Below are positions 7,048-15,403 of a DNA stretch of 20,625 bases, piece by piece. The notes under the pieces were generated by a model. The model was not told the DNA's origin and made no database searches. It worked only from the letters and a program-made list of their open reading frames with translations. Position 1 is the first letter of the stretch. Each line of letters begins with the position of its first letter. The DNA lies in contig CALXSZ010000112.1 of NCBI GenBank assembly GCA_944391275.1, positions 1 to 20,625 of the forward strand, in the 5' to 3' direction. The position numbers were made by a program, and so were the translations under genes. The DNA comes from an uncultured Syntrophomonadaceae bacterium (GTDB lineage Bacteria; Bacillota; Syntrophomonadia; Syntrophomonadales; Syntrophomonadaceae).

Positions 7048-7299
7048 ATGGAGCCGATTATATGCGCTGGGGAAAACTGTGACAAGACCATTCTACGACT
7101 AGGTGTAGGACGATCTCTGCCAACGAGAAATGAAGAGGATACCCGTAGGTTATCACTTCGTAACCTTCGCAGAAAATTTACTCCATCGCCTGTTGTAATT
7201 GAGTCCATCAGGGGAATCGGTTATAATCTTAGTCAAATTCGTTCAATGCATATACCGCCTGTTTTTTGCAAGGCTTTCGCGGCTCGAAAAGCACAATGA
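7048..7299 (+). pseudogene. Remnant resembling an OmpR-type winged-helix DNA-binding domain
   Basis: In this frame, LSLRNLRRKFTPSPVVIESI followed by RGIGYNL (from about 7150) resembles the recognition helix and wing at the end of OmpR/PhoB-type regulators (typically RxLRxK, then IxTVRGxGYxL). The upstream part of the frame has no recognisable receiver domain, and there is no ribosome binding site at 7048. I read it as a gene fragment fused by deletion to the DUF5131 fragment; it could also be chance similarity. Confidence 0.35.
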
Positions 7300-7315
7300 A
7301 TGGGAGTTGATATAA

Positions 7316-8060
7316 TTGAAAATATTTTATTTTACCGGAACAGGAAACAGTCTTGCCGTTGCAAAAAAATTTAATGGTGAATGGATTTCTATACCACAGG
7401 TCGTAAAGAGGAAAAGCACGCTTGCTTATCAAGATGAAGCGATAGGCATTGTATTTCCGCTGTATTGCTTAAATCCGCCCAAAATGGTGTGTGAATTTTT
7501 AAGCAGAGCAAAGTTTCAGATAAATTATCTTTTTGCTATTGCTACTTATGGAAATTTAGCCGGAGCTTCAAAAAACTGTAAAAAGCTATGGCTATCCGTT
7601 TGATTATAGGAGTACATTACTGATGATGGACAATTTTCTTCCCAATTTTGATGTGGCCGAGGAGATTTCTTTATTGCCGAAATAACAAATAAAGAAAAAG
7701 CTTGAACAAATCGTAACAGATATTTTTAGCCGCAAACGGTATATTCCAAAAGCAACACAGGAAGATATAGAACTTTCTAAAATGTGTGTACCCTTGATGG
7801 AACAGCAGGATTGGGGGGAAGGTGCAAAAGCATTTATAGTAAATGAGAATTGTTCGCATTGCGGGATCTGTGTAAAAGTTTGTCCAGCAGACAATATATC
7901 GCTGATAGAGCAGGTCGCATTTCATAACAGGTGTGAAAGCTGTTATGCCTGTATACACGCCTGTCCGCAAAATGCGATTCATTTACAAAATGAAAAAAGC
8001 AGTAAGCGTTGGAGAAATCCCCAAGTTACGTTGGAAGAACTCATCGAATCGAATCGGTAA
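7316..8060 (+). pseudogene. EFR1-type flavodoxin-ferredoxin protein, frameshifted and interrupted
   Basis: The TTG at 7316 (GGGAG upstream) starts KIFYFTGTGNSLAVAKKF, the FMN-binding loop of a flavodoxin domain, followed by GIVFPLYCLNPPKMV and AIATYGNLAGASKN. The frame then runs into a stop at about 7601. A +1 shift within the A-rich 7570-7584 stretch restores family-like sequence (YGYPFDYRSTLLMMDNFLPN), which hits a TAA at 7683-7685. The same frame continues to 8060 with two 4Fe-4S motifs, CSHCGICVKVCPADN and CESCYACIHACP. The whole matches the flavodoxin-plus-ferredoxin architecture of EFR1 proteins. One frameshift and one nonsense codon make it a pseudogene unless the frameshift is a sequencing error. 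Confidence 0.8.
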
Positions 8061-8355
8061 ATTTACGAAAATGATGATGAAGATGTTCGGAATCCACAGC
8101 GGAAAGAGGAAAGAAGAAAGATGAAAATACTGAAATAAGAATTTATACGATTTTAGAGAAGGAGAAGATTTAACTACCCCATAGGTGAAAAAGCCTATGG
8201 GGATTTTTCTTACCCGACAATGATGGCGGGCATATTTTTTCCCTTTTTTCAGAATCACTATTTCCAAGTGACTGCTCGTGAGAACAAACGAAAGCCCTTT
8301 TCGTAGCGCCTTGAAAATTGAATGACCGTGCGAATGGAATATGACTTTGCGATGA
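8061..8355. other. Gap with one terminator and no recognised gene
   Basis: A short Lys/Met-rich frame follows the flavodoxin-ferredoxin remnant and ends at about 8124. After the terminator at 8177-8208 the rest of the stretch shows no gene I can support. Confidence 0.5.
8177..8208 (+). terminator. Intrinsic terminator with a perfect 9-bp stem
   Basis: CCCCATAGG (8177-8185) pairs with CCTATGGGG (8194-8202) around an 8-nt loop and is followed by ATTTTT. It probably closed the flavodoxin-ferredoxin transcript. Confidence 0.85.
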
Positions 8356-8776
8356 CAGTCGGAAAGAACCAAAGCGAAGCAACGCCGCTTGATTGAGGCA
8401 GGGATAGAAAAACAGCATTCGGGAAAACGACAAAACAAAAATACATTTGATTCCGGCCATAGAAGTCCAATGAAAGGAGGCGTCAACAATCGTCATCCGA
8501 ATTACACCAAAAAATCAAAAAGGATAAATACACTCGTCAAAAAACTCTGCTGTAATTATGTGGACGCTACCCCTTCGCTTTCACAGGCACAGAGATTAAG
8601 AGAATTTTCACGGCAAGTCAGATTAAACGCGGATGTCATGTATGCCGTGATAAGTGAGGAAAAAGCCGATCAGAAGGAGCAGATTCGTTTTCCAAAAGAA
8701 GCCGCACGATTCGTTTCACCCGGCGTTCAGGCCGCAGGAAATAATGCATTCTCTAGAATTTTTCTTAAAAAGCTCG
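8356..8776 (+). pseudogene. Fused fragments of conjugative/mobilisable element genes
   Basis: One frame is open from 8356 into the neighbouring ABC gene, but its content looks like pieces of different genes. KAKQRRLIEAGIE (from 8371) resembles the end of small mobilisation-associated proteins (DUF3847-like). KSKRINTLVKKLCCNY resembles a Cys-rich element protein. SLSQAQRLREFSRQVRLNAD and ISEEKADQKEQIRFPKEAAR strongly resemble the C-terminal part of ParB-like nucleases carried by Firmicutes conjugative elements. I infer deletion fusions in a decaying element. The similarity is from memory, and the exact junctions are not determined. Confidence 0.45.
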
Positions 8777-10672
8777 CTAAGATCCGATGGCATTGCCGGT
8801 GTAAAGTTGGTAATATCGACCTTTTTGCTCCATAAGTTGTTCATGCGTACCGCGCTCGATAATGCGGCCTTGCTCCATAACCATAATGCAGTCGGCGTTG
8901 CGCACAGTGGAAAGCCGATGCGCAATCACAAAACTGGTGCGTCCGGCCATCAAAGCGTCCATGCCCTGCTGAACCAACCGTTCCGTGCGCGTATCAATGG
9001 AAGACGTCGCTTCATCCAAAATCAATACAGGCGGATCCGCTACTGCGGCCCGAGCAATTGCAAGAAGCTGTCGCTGTCCCTGTGAAAGGTTTGCGCCACT
9101 GCCGGCAAGCAATGTCTGATATCCATCGGGCAGACGCCGAATGAAACGATCGGCATTGGCCAATTTCGCGGCAGCGATACATTCTTCATCGGACGCTTCC
9201 AGTCGTCCGTAGCGGATATTTTCCAGGACGGTATCCGTAAAAAGGTTCGTATCCTGCAAAACCATGCCCAAAGAACGACGCAGATCCGGTTTTTTGATCT
9301 GACGGATATCAATACCGTCGTAACGAATTTCTCCTTCTTGAATATCGTAGAAACGATTAATCAGGTTGGTAATCGTGGTTTTGCCCGCTCCGGTGGATCC
9401 AACCAGCGCAATTTTCTGCCCCGGCTCTGCGTACATCCGAATATCGTGCAATACCCTCTTTTCATCCGTATAACCGAAATTTACATCCTCAAAGACGACT
9501 TCTCCTTGAAGTTTCGTGTAGACGGCCCGATCTTCGGACGAAGGTGAATCTTTCCAATCCTTCCACGCCCAAACATCGGTTTTTTCTTCGGTTTCCGTCA
9601 GAGTGCCGTCCGGGTTTTCTTTGGCGTTGATCAGTTCGACATGACCGGAGTCCTGTTCCGGTTCTTCATCCAGTAAAGCAAATACGCGCTTAGCGCCGGC
9701 TGCGGCCATTGCGATGCTGTTGATTTGTTGGCTGATCATCGTAACCGGCTGGGTGAAACTCTTATTCAAGTTTAGAAAAGCGACCAGGGTCCCAATCGTC
9801 AGGCCCCAAAAATTGCTTAAAGCCAAAACGCCTCCGACGACCGCGCAAAGAACATAACTGATGTTGCCCAAGTTCGCGTTGACCGGCATCGTGATGTTGG
9901 CAATTTTATTGGCGGCGTTGGAACTTTCCCGGAGTCTTTTATTGAGTATCCGGAATTGCTCCAAGCTTTTTTCCTCGTGACAGAATACTTTCACAACTTT
10001 TTGCCCTTCGATCATTTCCTCAATATAACCGTTAACCGCTCCGAGCGCTTGTTGCTGTTCTTCAAAATATTGTCCGGATAAAGCGCTGAGTTTTTTGGTG
10101 ACGCGCAGCATGATGAGGACCATCATCACGGATACCACGGTGAGCGGAATGTCCAATACGATCATGCTGATCAACGTGGAGACCAGCGTGATGCAGGAAT
10201 TGAGCAGTTGCGGAAGACTCTGGCTGATAAGTTGGCGTAGAGTATCCACATCGTTGGTATAAACGGACATAATGTCGCCATGCGCGTGCGTATCAAAATA
10301 GCGTATGGGAAGCGATTCCATGTGACGGAATAGCTCCGTACGCAGTCGTTTCATGGTTCCTTGACTGACGCCTACCATAATGCGGGTATAGCCGTAGGAG
10401 CATAGAACGCCCACGAATAACACTGCCGCCAGCTTTAACAGCGCCTGCGCCAGCGGAGCGTAGTCCGGGACGGCCGCCTGAGTCAGCGGAAGGACGTAAT
10501 CGTCGATCAGAGTCCGCATAAATAGCGTCATACATAAATTGGCCAGGGCGGCGCCGGCGATCCCCAGCAGAACCATACCGCAAGCGGCCCGATTGTTTTT
10601 CAGAATATAAGAAATCAGCCGTTTCATCAAAGCGCCAAATGGCTCCGATTTTTTGGCGGTGGAATTTTTCAT
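8777..10672 (-). CDS. ABC multidrug-type exporter half-transporter, canonical ATPase site
   Basis: This 631-residue half-transporter has an N-terminal six-helix exporter domain (about 20-340) and a C-terminal ATPase. The ATPase has Walker A GSTGAGKTT, signature LSQGQRQLLAIARA, Walker B VLILDEATSSIDTRTE (catalytic Glu present) and switch His in IAHRLSTV. An acidic linker of about 50 residues lies between the two domains, as in LmrD/TM288-like subunits. It starts 5 nt downstream of the partner's stop, with a ribosome binding site (GGAGG) inside the partner gene. It should sit in the cytoplasmic membrane as a heterodimer with the preceding subunit, exporting drugs, lipids or peptides; the substrate is unknown. 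Confidence 0.92.
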   Translation of the reverse strand: MKNSTAKKSEPFGALMKRLISYILKNNRAACGMVLLGIAGAALANLCMTLFMRTLIDDYVLPLTQAAVPDYAPLAQALLKLAAVLFVGVLCSYGYTRIMVGVSQGTMKRLRTELFRHMESLPIRYFDTHAHGDIMSVYTNDVDTLRQLISQSLPQLLNSCITLVSTLISMIVLDIPLTVVSVMMVLIMLRVTKKLSALSGQYFEEQQQALGAVNGYIEEMIEGQKVVKVFCHEEKSLEQFRILNKRLRESSNAANKIANITMPVNANLGNISYVLCAVVGGVLALSNFWGLTIGTLVAFLNLNKSFTQPVTMISQQINSIAMAAAGAKRVFALLDEEPEQDSGHVELINAKENPDGTLTETEEKTDVWAWKDWKDSPSSEDRAVYTKLQGEVVFEDVNFGYTDEKRVLHDIRMYAEPGQKIALVGSTGAGKTTITNLINRFYDIQEGEIRYDGIDIRQIKKPDLRRSLGMVLQDTNLFTDTVLENIRYGRLEASDEECIAAAKLANADRFIRRLPDGYQTLLAGSGANLSQGQRQLLAIARAAVADPPVLILDEATSSIDTRTERLVQQGMDALMAGRTSFVIAHRLSTVRNADCIMVMEQGRIIERGTHEQLMEQKGRYYQLYTGNAIGS

Positions 10673-10677
10673 GGCAT

Positions 10678-12429
10678 TCAGTCCTCCTTTGCGGGTTGGT
10701 CAAAGTCGCCGCTGTCCTGCATCTGCGCGTCAAAAATTTCGCGATAAATGGCGTTGGTTTTTAACAGATTTTCGTGCGTATCGAAACCGCTGATCCGGCC
10801 GTCGTCCAGCACAAGAATGCGGTCGGCGCGCTCAATACTTGAAATGCGCTGAGAAACGATTAATTTGGTGGTTCCTGGGATCTCTTGCGCAAAAACCTGT
10901 TTAATTTTCGCATCGGTGGCCGTATCGACGGCGCTGGTAGAGTCATCCAGGATAAGTACCTTCGGATGTTTTAAAAGTGCGCGGGCAATGCAGAGTCTTT
11001 GTCTTTGTCCACCGGATAAATTGGAGCCGCCTTGTTCGATCCAGGTATGGTATTTCTTCGGCAGACGATTAATGAATTCGTCGGCGCAGGCTTGTCGGCA
11101 GGCTTGCATACATTCTTCCTCCGTGGCGTCTTCTTTTCCCCAGCGAAGATTTTCCAGAATGGTGCCGGAAAATAGGACGTTCTTTTGCAGGACGACCGCA
11201 ACCTGATGACGCAACGCTTCCATATCGTATTCCCGCACATCCCGTCCGCCGACGCATACCGTCCCGGACGTTGTATCGTACAAGCGGCTGATCAAGTTTA
11301 CCAGAGTGGATTTTCCGCTTCCGGTGCCGCCGATAATTCCCACCGTTTCACCTGAATGAATGTGCAGATCAATATCGTGAAGGACGTCCTCGCCACTGCC
11401 CGCTCGGTAAGAGAAATTGACGTGATGAAAATCAATACGGCCATCGGGAACTGTTTTTTCCGGATGCGTTGGATCTGTCAGATCCGCTTTTTCATTTAGC
11501 ACTTCGCTGATTCTTCTGGCGCTAGCGGCGCTCATGGAGAGCATGACGAAGATCATCGAGAGCATCATCAAGGACATCAGCATGCTGATGACGTAACTAA
11601 ATAGAGAAGTTAAATTTCCGGTGGTCAGCGTGCCGCCTACGATATGATGGGCGCCGAACCAGGAAAGCGCTAGGATGCAGCTGAAAATGACCAGCATCAT
11701 GACCGGATTATTAAAGGCGAGAATGGATTCGGCTTTGAAAAACAGTCGATATAGGTTCTCCGCGGCCAGACCGAATTTGCGGTTTTCATCCTTCTCTCGG
11801 ACAAAAGCCTTGACTACGCGGATGGCGGAGATATTTTCCTGTACGCGGGCATTCAAATCGTCGTATTTGGCAAAAACTTCCGTGAACACCGGTGCGGCTT
11901 TGTGCAGGATGAAGAAAAGAATACACGCTAATCCAACGAGTGCGGCCAAGAAAACCAAGCTTAACTGTACATTGATGAGGAAACACATGACCATACTGCA
12001 AATGAGCATCAACGGCGCGCGGACCGCAATACGCAGCAGCATTTGATAGGCGTTTTGCAGGTTGGTGACGTCGGTGGTCATGCGGGTGATCAGACCGGCG
12101 GTACTAAATTTGTCGATATTGGAAAAAGAAAATGTCTGGATATTTTCGTAAATTCCGTCCCGCAGATTACAGGCAAACCCGGAAGAAGCGGAAGCTGCGT
12201 AACGGCCGGCCTGAATACCGAAAAATAGGCTTAAAAACGCACAGACCAACATGACGCTGCCATACAGCAGCACATTGGACATCTGCCCGGTTTCAATCCC
12301 TTTGTCAATGATCGAGGCTGTAACAAAAGGGATTAGAATTTCCATTAGGACTTCCAAGGCGGTAAACAACGGGGTTAAGATGGAATCTTTTTTATATTCG
12401 CCAATATGGCGACTCAGGGTTCGAATCAT
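10678..12429 (-). CDS. ABC multidrug-type exporter half-transporter, degenerate ATPase site
   Basis: The 583-residue protein has an exporter membrane domain (about 15-310) and an ATPase with Walker A GGTGSGKST and signature LSGGQRQRLCIARAL. Two catalytic positions are altered: Walker B reads VLILDDSTSAVD (Asp for the catalytic Glu) and the switch region reads VSQRISSI (Gln for His). This is the pattern of the regulatory subunit in heterodimeric exporters such as TM287/288 and LmrCD, so it should pair with the canonical subunit encoded next to it. It is second in an operon after the MarR gene, 96 nt downstream. Confidence 0.92.
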   Translation of the reverse strand: MIRTLSRHIGEYKKDSILTPLFTALEVLMEILIPFVTASIIDKGIETGQMSNVLLYGSVMLVCAFLSLFFGIQAGRYAASASSGFACNLRDGIYENIQTFSFSNIDKFSTAGLITRMTTDVTNLQNAYQMLLRIAVRAPLMLICSMVMCFLINVQLSLVFLAALVGLACILFFILHKAAPVFTEVFAKYDDLNARVQENISAIRVVKAFVREKDENRKFGLAAENLYRLFFKAESILAFNNPVMMLVIFSCILALSWFGAHHIVGGTLTTGNLTSLFSYVISMLMSLMMLSMIFVMLSMSAASARRISEVLNEKADLTDPTHPEKTVPDGRIDFHHVNFSYRAGSGEDVLHDIDLHIHSGETVGIIGGTGSGKSTLVNLISRLYDTTSGTVCVGGRDVREYDMEALRHQVAVVLQKNVLFSGTILENLRWGKEDATEEECMQACRQACADEFINRLPKKYHTWIEQGGSNLSGGQRQRLCIARALLKHPKVLILDDSTSAVDTATDAKIKQVFAQEIPGTTKLIVSQRISSIERADRILVLDDGRISGFDTHENLLKTNAIYREIFDAQMQDSGDFDQPAKED

Positions 12430-12525
12430 ACCGGAAAATCCTTTCTTACATGTTTCTTTACAAGCAATAACTCCCTTTCAATGCCTGCGTGAGTTTTTCA
12501 GATAGGCTCCCATAAGAGAGTATTT

Positions 12526-12960
12526 TTACTGGATGTTTTCGTAAATTTTTTGCAGGAGTCTTTGTAATTCTTTTTGGTCTTTTTCATTTAATGCCTCTAG
12601 CAGCCACTTTTCAGAGGAATCCATAAAAGACCGAGCGCGCCGACATAATTCTCGTCCGTCGTTGGAAAGACGAACGTGCTTGACGCGCCGATCTTCAGCG
12701 TCCATATATCCCTGAATAAGACCTTTTTTCTCTAAACGGGCGGCAATCCCGGCGGTAGTGGCTTGCGATAAGCCAAAATATTTTTCCAATTCCTTTAGCG
12801 TTGCGCTTCCGTCGTTGGATTGGTCCAGGTTCACCAACATCTTGATTTGAGAGTGGGTGATATCAATCGCTTGCGCTTGCAAATTTTTGTTGGCTTGGGT
12901 TTCGAAAATATCGCATATCCTTTTCAGAAGTTCGCCGCAGCGCATAGGCGCTCTTGTCAT
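12526..12960 (-). CDS. MarR-family repressor of the ABC exporter operon
   Basis: The 144-residue protein has the MarR fold. The winged helix covers about residues 48-105: SATLKELEKYFGLSQATTAG is the helix-turn-helix region and DAEDRRVKHVRLSNDG the wing with the conserved DxRxxxxxLT-like pattern. Helical ends serve dimerisation. The start has AGGAG upstream. It is the first gene of an operon with the two exporter genes, and a long palindrome overlaps its promoter. Autorepression relieved by a small ligand is the usual scheme for MarR-exporter operons. Confidence 0.92.
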   Translation of the reverse strand: MTRAPMRCGELLKRICDIFETQANKNLQAQAIDITHSQIKMLVNLDQSNDGSATLKELEKYFGLSQATTAGIAARLEKKGLIQGYMDAEDRRVKHVRLSNDGRELCRRARSFMDSSEKWLLEALNEKDQKELQRLLQKIYENIQ

Positions 12961-12990
12961 TCGTTCACGCTCCTTTCGTGGGATAGATTA

Positions 12991-13019
12991 AGTATAATAA
13001 ATCAAATGCATGCTGTCAA
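12991..13019 (-). promoter_or_regulatory. Sigma-A promoter of the marR-ABC operon
   Basis: On the minus strand TTGACA (13014-13019, perfect consensus) and TATACT (12991-12996) are 17 bp apart, about 30 bp upstream of the marR start codon. Confidence 0.85.
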
Positions 13020-13037
13020 TAGCTTGCATTTGATTTA
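12998..13037. promoter_or_regulatory. MarR operator palindrome covering the promoter
   Basis: TAAATCAAATGCA (12998-13010) is the exact reverse complement of TGCATTTGATTTA (13025-13037), giving 13-bp arms around a 14-nt centre that contains the -35 box. Its position over the promoter makes it the probable operator for the adjacent MarR protein. Confidence 0.8.
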
Positions 13038-13223
13038 GAGGGAAGAATAACAGAAATTTTTGAAAAATTGTTTGGATGGGGCATAAAGAAAAATTTTCTA
13101 CAAATAGTATACCAAAATAGGCGAAAAGAATTCTAATTGGCAGGAAAAGTAAAAAAAACGGATACGGAAACGAGATTATTCTGGTTATTGTTTTGTAAGT
13201 AAAAATAATAATATTCTTTGGGC

Positions 13224-13267
13224 AAAAAAATGGAAAGGAAAAAACCATCTCATGTTTTTCCTTTCCA
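13224..13267 (-). terminator. Intrinsic terminator of the parA-parB operon
   Basis: TGGAAAGGAAAAA (13231-13243) is the exact reverse complement of TTTTTCCTTTCCA (13255-13267), around an 11-nt loop. On the minus strand the stem is followed by seven T (13224-13230). It lies about 100 bp after the parB stop. Confidence 0.8.
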
Positions 13268-13268
13268 G

Positions 13269-13310
13269 ATGAAGGTTTACCCAGTCATTATGAAAGGTTA
13301 CCCAGTCATT
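13269..13310. repeat. Two tandem copies of a 21-bp repeat
   Basis: The units at 13269-13289 and 13290-13310 differ at two positions; on the minus strand each contains AATGACTGGGTAA. The repeat lies between the terminator and parB. Its origin is unknown; a mobile element end is possible. Confidence 0.8.
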
Positions 13311-13365
13311 TTCATAACCGGTTTTGCTTGCCTATCAGGAATATAGGCCAATTCGGTAGGATATT

Positions 13366-14223
13366 TTAATCGTCTTCAATACCCATTAATTCAAGCATTC
13401 GGCTCAAATCTTCATTATTATAATAAAATAGTTCGATTTTTCCGCCTTTTTTTCCTTGGTCAACAATTTTTATTTTACTGCTAAAATAATTTTGCATTTT
13501 TTCTTCAAGCGATTTTAGATAAATGTCATTTTCTAAAGCAGTCTTTTTTTCCTTCTTTTTGAGATCCAGTAAACGATTGATCAAATTTTCCGTTTGCCGT
13601 ACGCTTAAATTTTGCCGAATAATTTGCTGCGCCAACCGATATTGTTGATCGGGATCCGTTATTCGAAGTAAAGCACGCGCGTGACCTGGAGTTAAGCTTT
13701 TATCTTTTAACAGCTGAAGAACGGGTTCGGACAACTGCAAGAGCCGCATGGTATTACTGATATACACCCGGCTTTTCCCCAATTTTTTGGCCATTTCTTC
13801 TTGAGTGTAGCCGAAAGTTTCTCCAAGGGCCTGAAAAGCCGCCGCTTCTTCCAGGACGCCTAAATCTTCACGTTGTAGATTTTCAATCAAGGATAATTCA
13901 GGAAGTAATTGGTCATCCGTTTCTTTAATGATCGAGGGGATCGTTGAAAGATGGAGTCGCTGAGCTGCGCGCCAACGGCGTTCTCCCGCAATAATTTCAT
14001 ATTTCCCATTACGCGGCCGAACAAGAATGGGCTGTAAAATACCGTGCTGCTGAATGGAATCCGCCAGTTCTTGAAGGGTTTCCTCATCAAAATGTTTACG
14101 CGGTTGACCAGGACGATTCACGACGTCCTGCAAAGGAAGTTCCCGAACAACCTCTTGATTGAGAGGCGTAGTATTTTGTAAAAGCGCGCCTAATCCGCGG
14201 CCGAGTCCTTTATCGGTTTTCAT
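13366..14223 (-). CDS. parB: Chromosome partitioning protein ParB/Spo0J
   Basis: The ATG at 14223 gives 285 residues starting MKTDKGLGRGLGALL, the typical ParB start. A TTG three codons upstream sits only 3 nt from the GGAGG sequence, which is too close. The protein has the N-terminal CTP-binding domain with GERRWRAAQRL and ENLQREDL, the KorB-like helix-turn-helix (EEMAKKLGKSRVYISNTMRL) and a C-terminal dimerisation part. ParB loads on parS as a CTP-dependent clamp and spreads to organise the origin region with ParA and SMC. The gene overlaps parA by 14 nt. A parS site lies within rsmG at 16116-16131. Confidence 0.95.
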   Translation of the reverse strand: MKTDKGLGRGLGALLQNTTPLNQEVVRELPLQDVVNRPGQPRKHFDEETLQELADSIQQHGILQPILVRPRNGKYEIIAGERRWRAAQRLHLSTIPSIIKETDDQLLPELSLIENLQREDLGVLEEAAAFQALGETFGYTQEEMAKKLGKSRVYISNTMRLLQLSEPVLQLLKDKSLTPGHARALLRITDPDQQYRLAQQIIRQNLSVRQTENLINRLLDLKKKEKKTALENDIYLKSLEEKMQNYFSSKIKIVDQGKKGGKIELFYYNNEDLSRMLELMGIEDD

Positions 14224-14980
14224 CGCGTGCAATAACCTCCTCCGTTAAATCGTAATACGCTAGAGCGCCTTTGGATTTCGGATCGTACAGGTTGATCGGA
14301 AGTCCATGACTGGGCGCTTCGCTTAAGCGTACGTTTCGCGGAATAATACTTCGATAAATCACCTGGGGAAAATATTTTTTCACTTCATCCACCACTTGAA
14401 TGCTCAAATTGGTACGGCCATTAAATTGCGTAAACACAATTCCGCCAATATAAAGTTGGGGATTGGTATTCGCTTTTACCAATTCAATGGTATTTTGCAA
14501 GCGCGTTAGGCCTTCCAGCGCATAATATTCACATTGCAACGGAATCATCACGTAATCTGCGGCCGTTAGCGCATTAAGCGTAATGAGCCCGAAAGAAGGC
14601 GGACAGTCCAGCAGGATATAATCGTATTGACCTTGAAGTGGAGCGAGCATTCGTTTTAAAATGTATTCCCGATCCGGTTTCGCAGCCAATTCAAGTTCCG
14701 CGCCCGCCAAGTCAATATGCGAAGGAATGACGTAAAAGTTTTCCATCGGTGTGGTTTGCAACATTTGAGCGGCCGGATATTCATCCGTAAGCAATTGATA
14801 AGTTGTGTACGGCGCTGTTTCAAACGGGACGCCCAAACCACTGCTGGCGTTACATTGCGCATCCATATCAATTAAGATCGTTTTTTTCCCTAATTGAGCC
14901 ATATAAGCGCCGACGTTAATAGCCGTCGTCGTTTTTCCGACGCCGCCTTTTTGATTAGCAACCGCGATAATTGTTGTCAT
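14210..14980 (-). CDS. parA: Chromosome partitioning ATPase ParA/Soj
   Basis: The ATG at 14980, preceded by AGGAAGAAGAG, gives 256 residues beginning MTTIIAVANQKGGVGKTTTA; an in-frame TTG at 15001 is less likely. The deviant Walker A KGGVGKTT is at 11-18, the switch region is DMDAQCNASSGLG and Walker B is YILLDCPPS. ParA binds DNA non-specifically as an ATP dimer and is released by ParB, which drives origin segregation. It lies upstream of parB in a two-gene operon with its own promoter and terminator. Confidence 0.95.
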   Translation of the reverse strand: MTTIIAVANQKGGVGKTTTAINVGAYMAQLGKKTILIDMDAQCNASSGLGVPFETAPYTTYQLLTDEYPAAQMLQTTPMENFYVIPSHIDLAGAELELAAKPDREYILKRMLAPLQGQYDYILLDCPPSFGLITLNALTAADYVMIPLQCEYYALEGLTRLQNTIELVKANTNPQLYIGGIVFTQFNGRTNLSIQVVDEVKKYFPQVIYRSIIPRNVRLSEAPSHGLPINLYDPKSKGALAYYDLTEEVIARDENR

Positions 14981-15012
14981 TTCTCTTCTTCCTTTATCCA
15001 AAACTTTTTTTT

Positions 15013-15021
15013 ATTATACCA
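15013..15021 (-). promoter_or_regulatory. Extended -10 promoter of parA-parB
   Basis: On the minus strand TGGTATAAT is an extended -10 element about 33 bp upstream of the parA start. No good -35 is visible at the expected distance, as is common for extended -10 promoters. Confidence 0.65.
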
Positions 15022-15327
15022 GAAATTTCTTTATTGTACGTAGAAATTATACATTTTTACAAGTTTACGTAGGATAAAAGTGCGCTGATAACCATCGCAA
15101 ATTCATTTTTGCGTTTTTATTACGCATATTGCTCCAATAATTGGTATTTAAAATGCCTTAAATGAAAGCCGCCAAGAAACAGAGTTTTAAAATTTTTTAA
15201 CAATTTTAAAGGATGAAGCGTATTTGACTTTATTGTGTTCTAAATAGAAAGCAATCATATTAAAAGAAGTCATTTTTTGCGTGGAATAAAATATTGATTG
15301 GATGGAAAATTTTTGTTTTTATTTAAA

Positions 15328-15403
15328 CAAAAACACATCAGACTTTGCATTTGAAATATTTTATTGCAAAACACATCAGACTTTGCATTTAAAATATTAT
15401 TAT
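15328..15403. repeat. Two tandem copies of a 38-bp repeat
   Basis: The core ACACATCAGACTTTGCATTT occurs at 15333-15352 and again at 15371-15390, exactly 38 bp apart, and the flanking AAATATT also repeats. The sequence is non-coding and its function is unknown. Confidence 0.85.

Larger units (their letters stand above)
13038..13365. other. AT-rich intergenic region between marR and parB
   Basis: No gene is supported here. The region holds the parB terminator (13224-13267), a 2 x 21 bp tandem repeat (13269-13310) and a short palindrome AACCGGTT (about 13316-13323). A minus-strand open frame (12988-13248) is hydrophobic low-complexity AT-rich sequence that crosses the marR promoter, and is not a convincing gene. 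Confidence 0.6.

Noticed and set aside
11675..12046. Plus-strand open frame opposite the ABC exporter gene
   Set aside because: It is a shadow of the conserved exporter membrane domain; no ribosome binding site.
12988..13248. Hydrophobic minus-strand open frame upstream of marR
   Set aside because: It runs through the marR promoter and operator, and its composition reflects AT-rich DNA; no start signal.
14990..15002. TTTATCCAAAA as a DnaA box
   Set aside because: It does not match TTATCCACA, is single, and overlaps the parA ribosome binding region.
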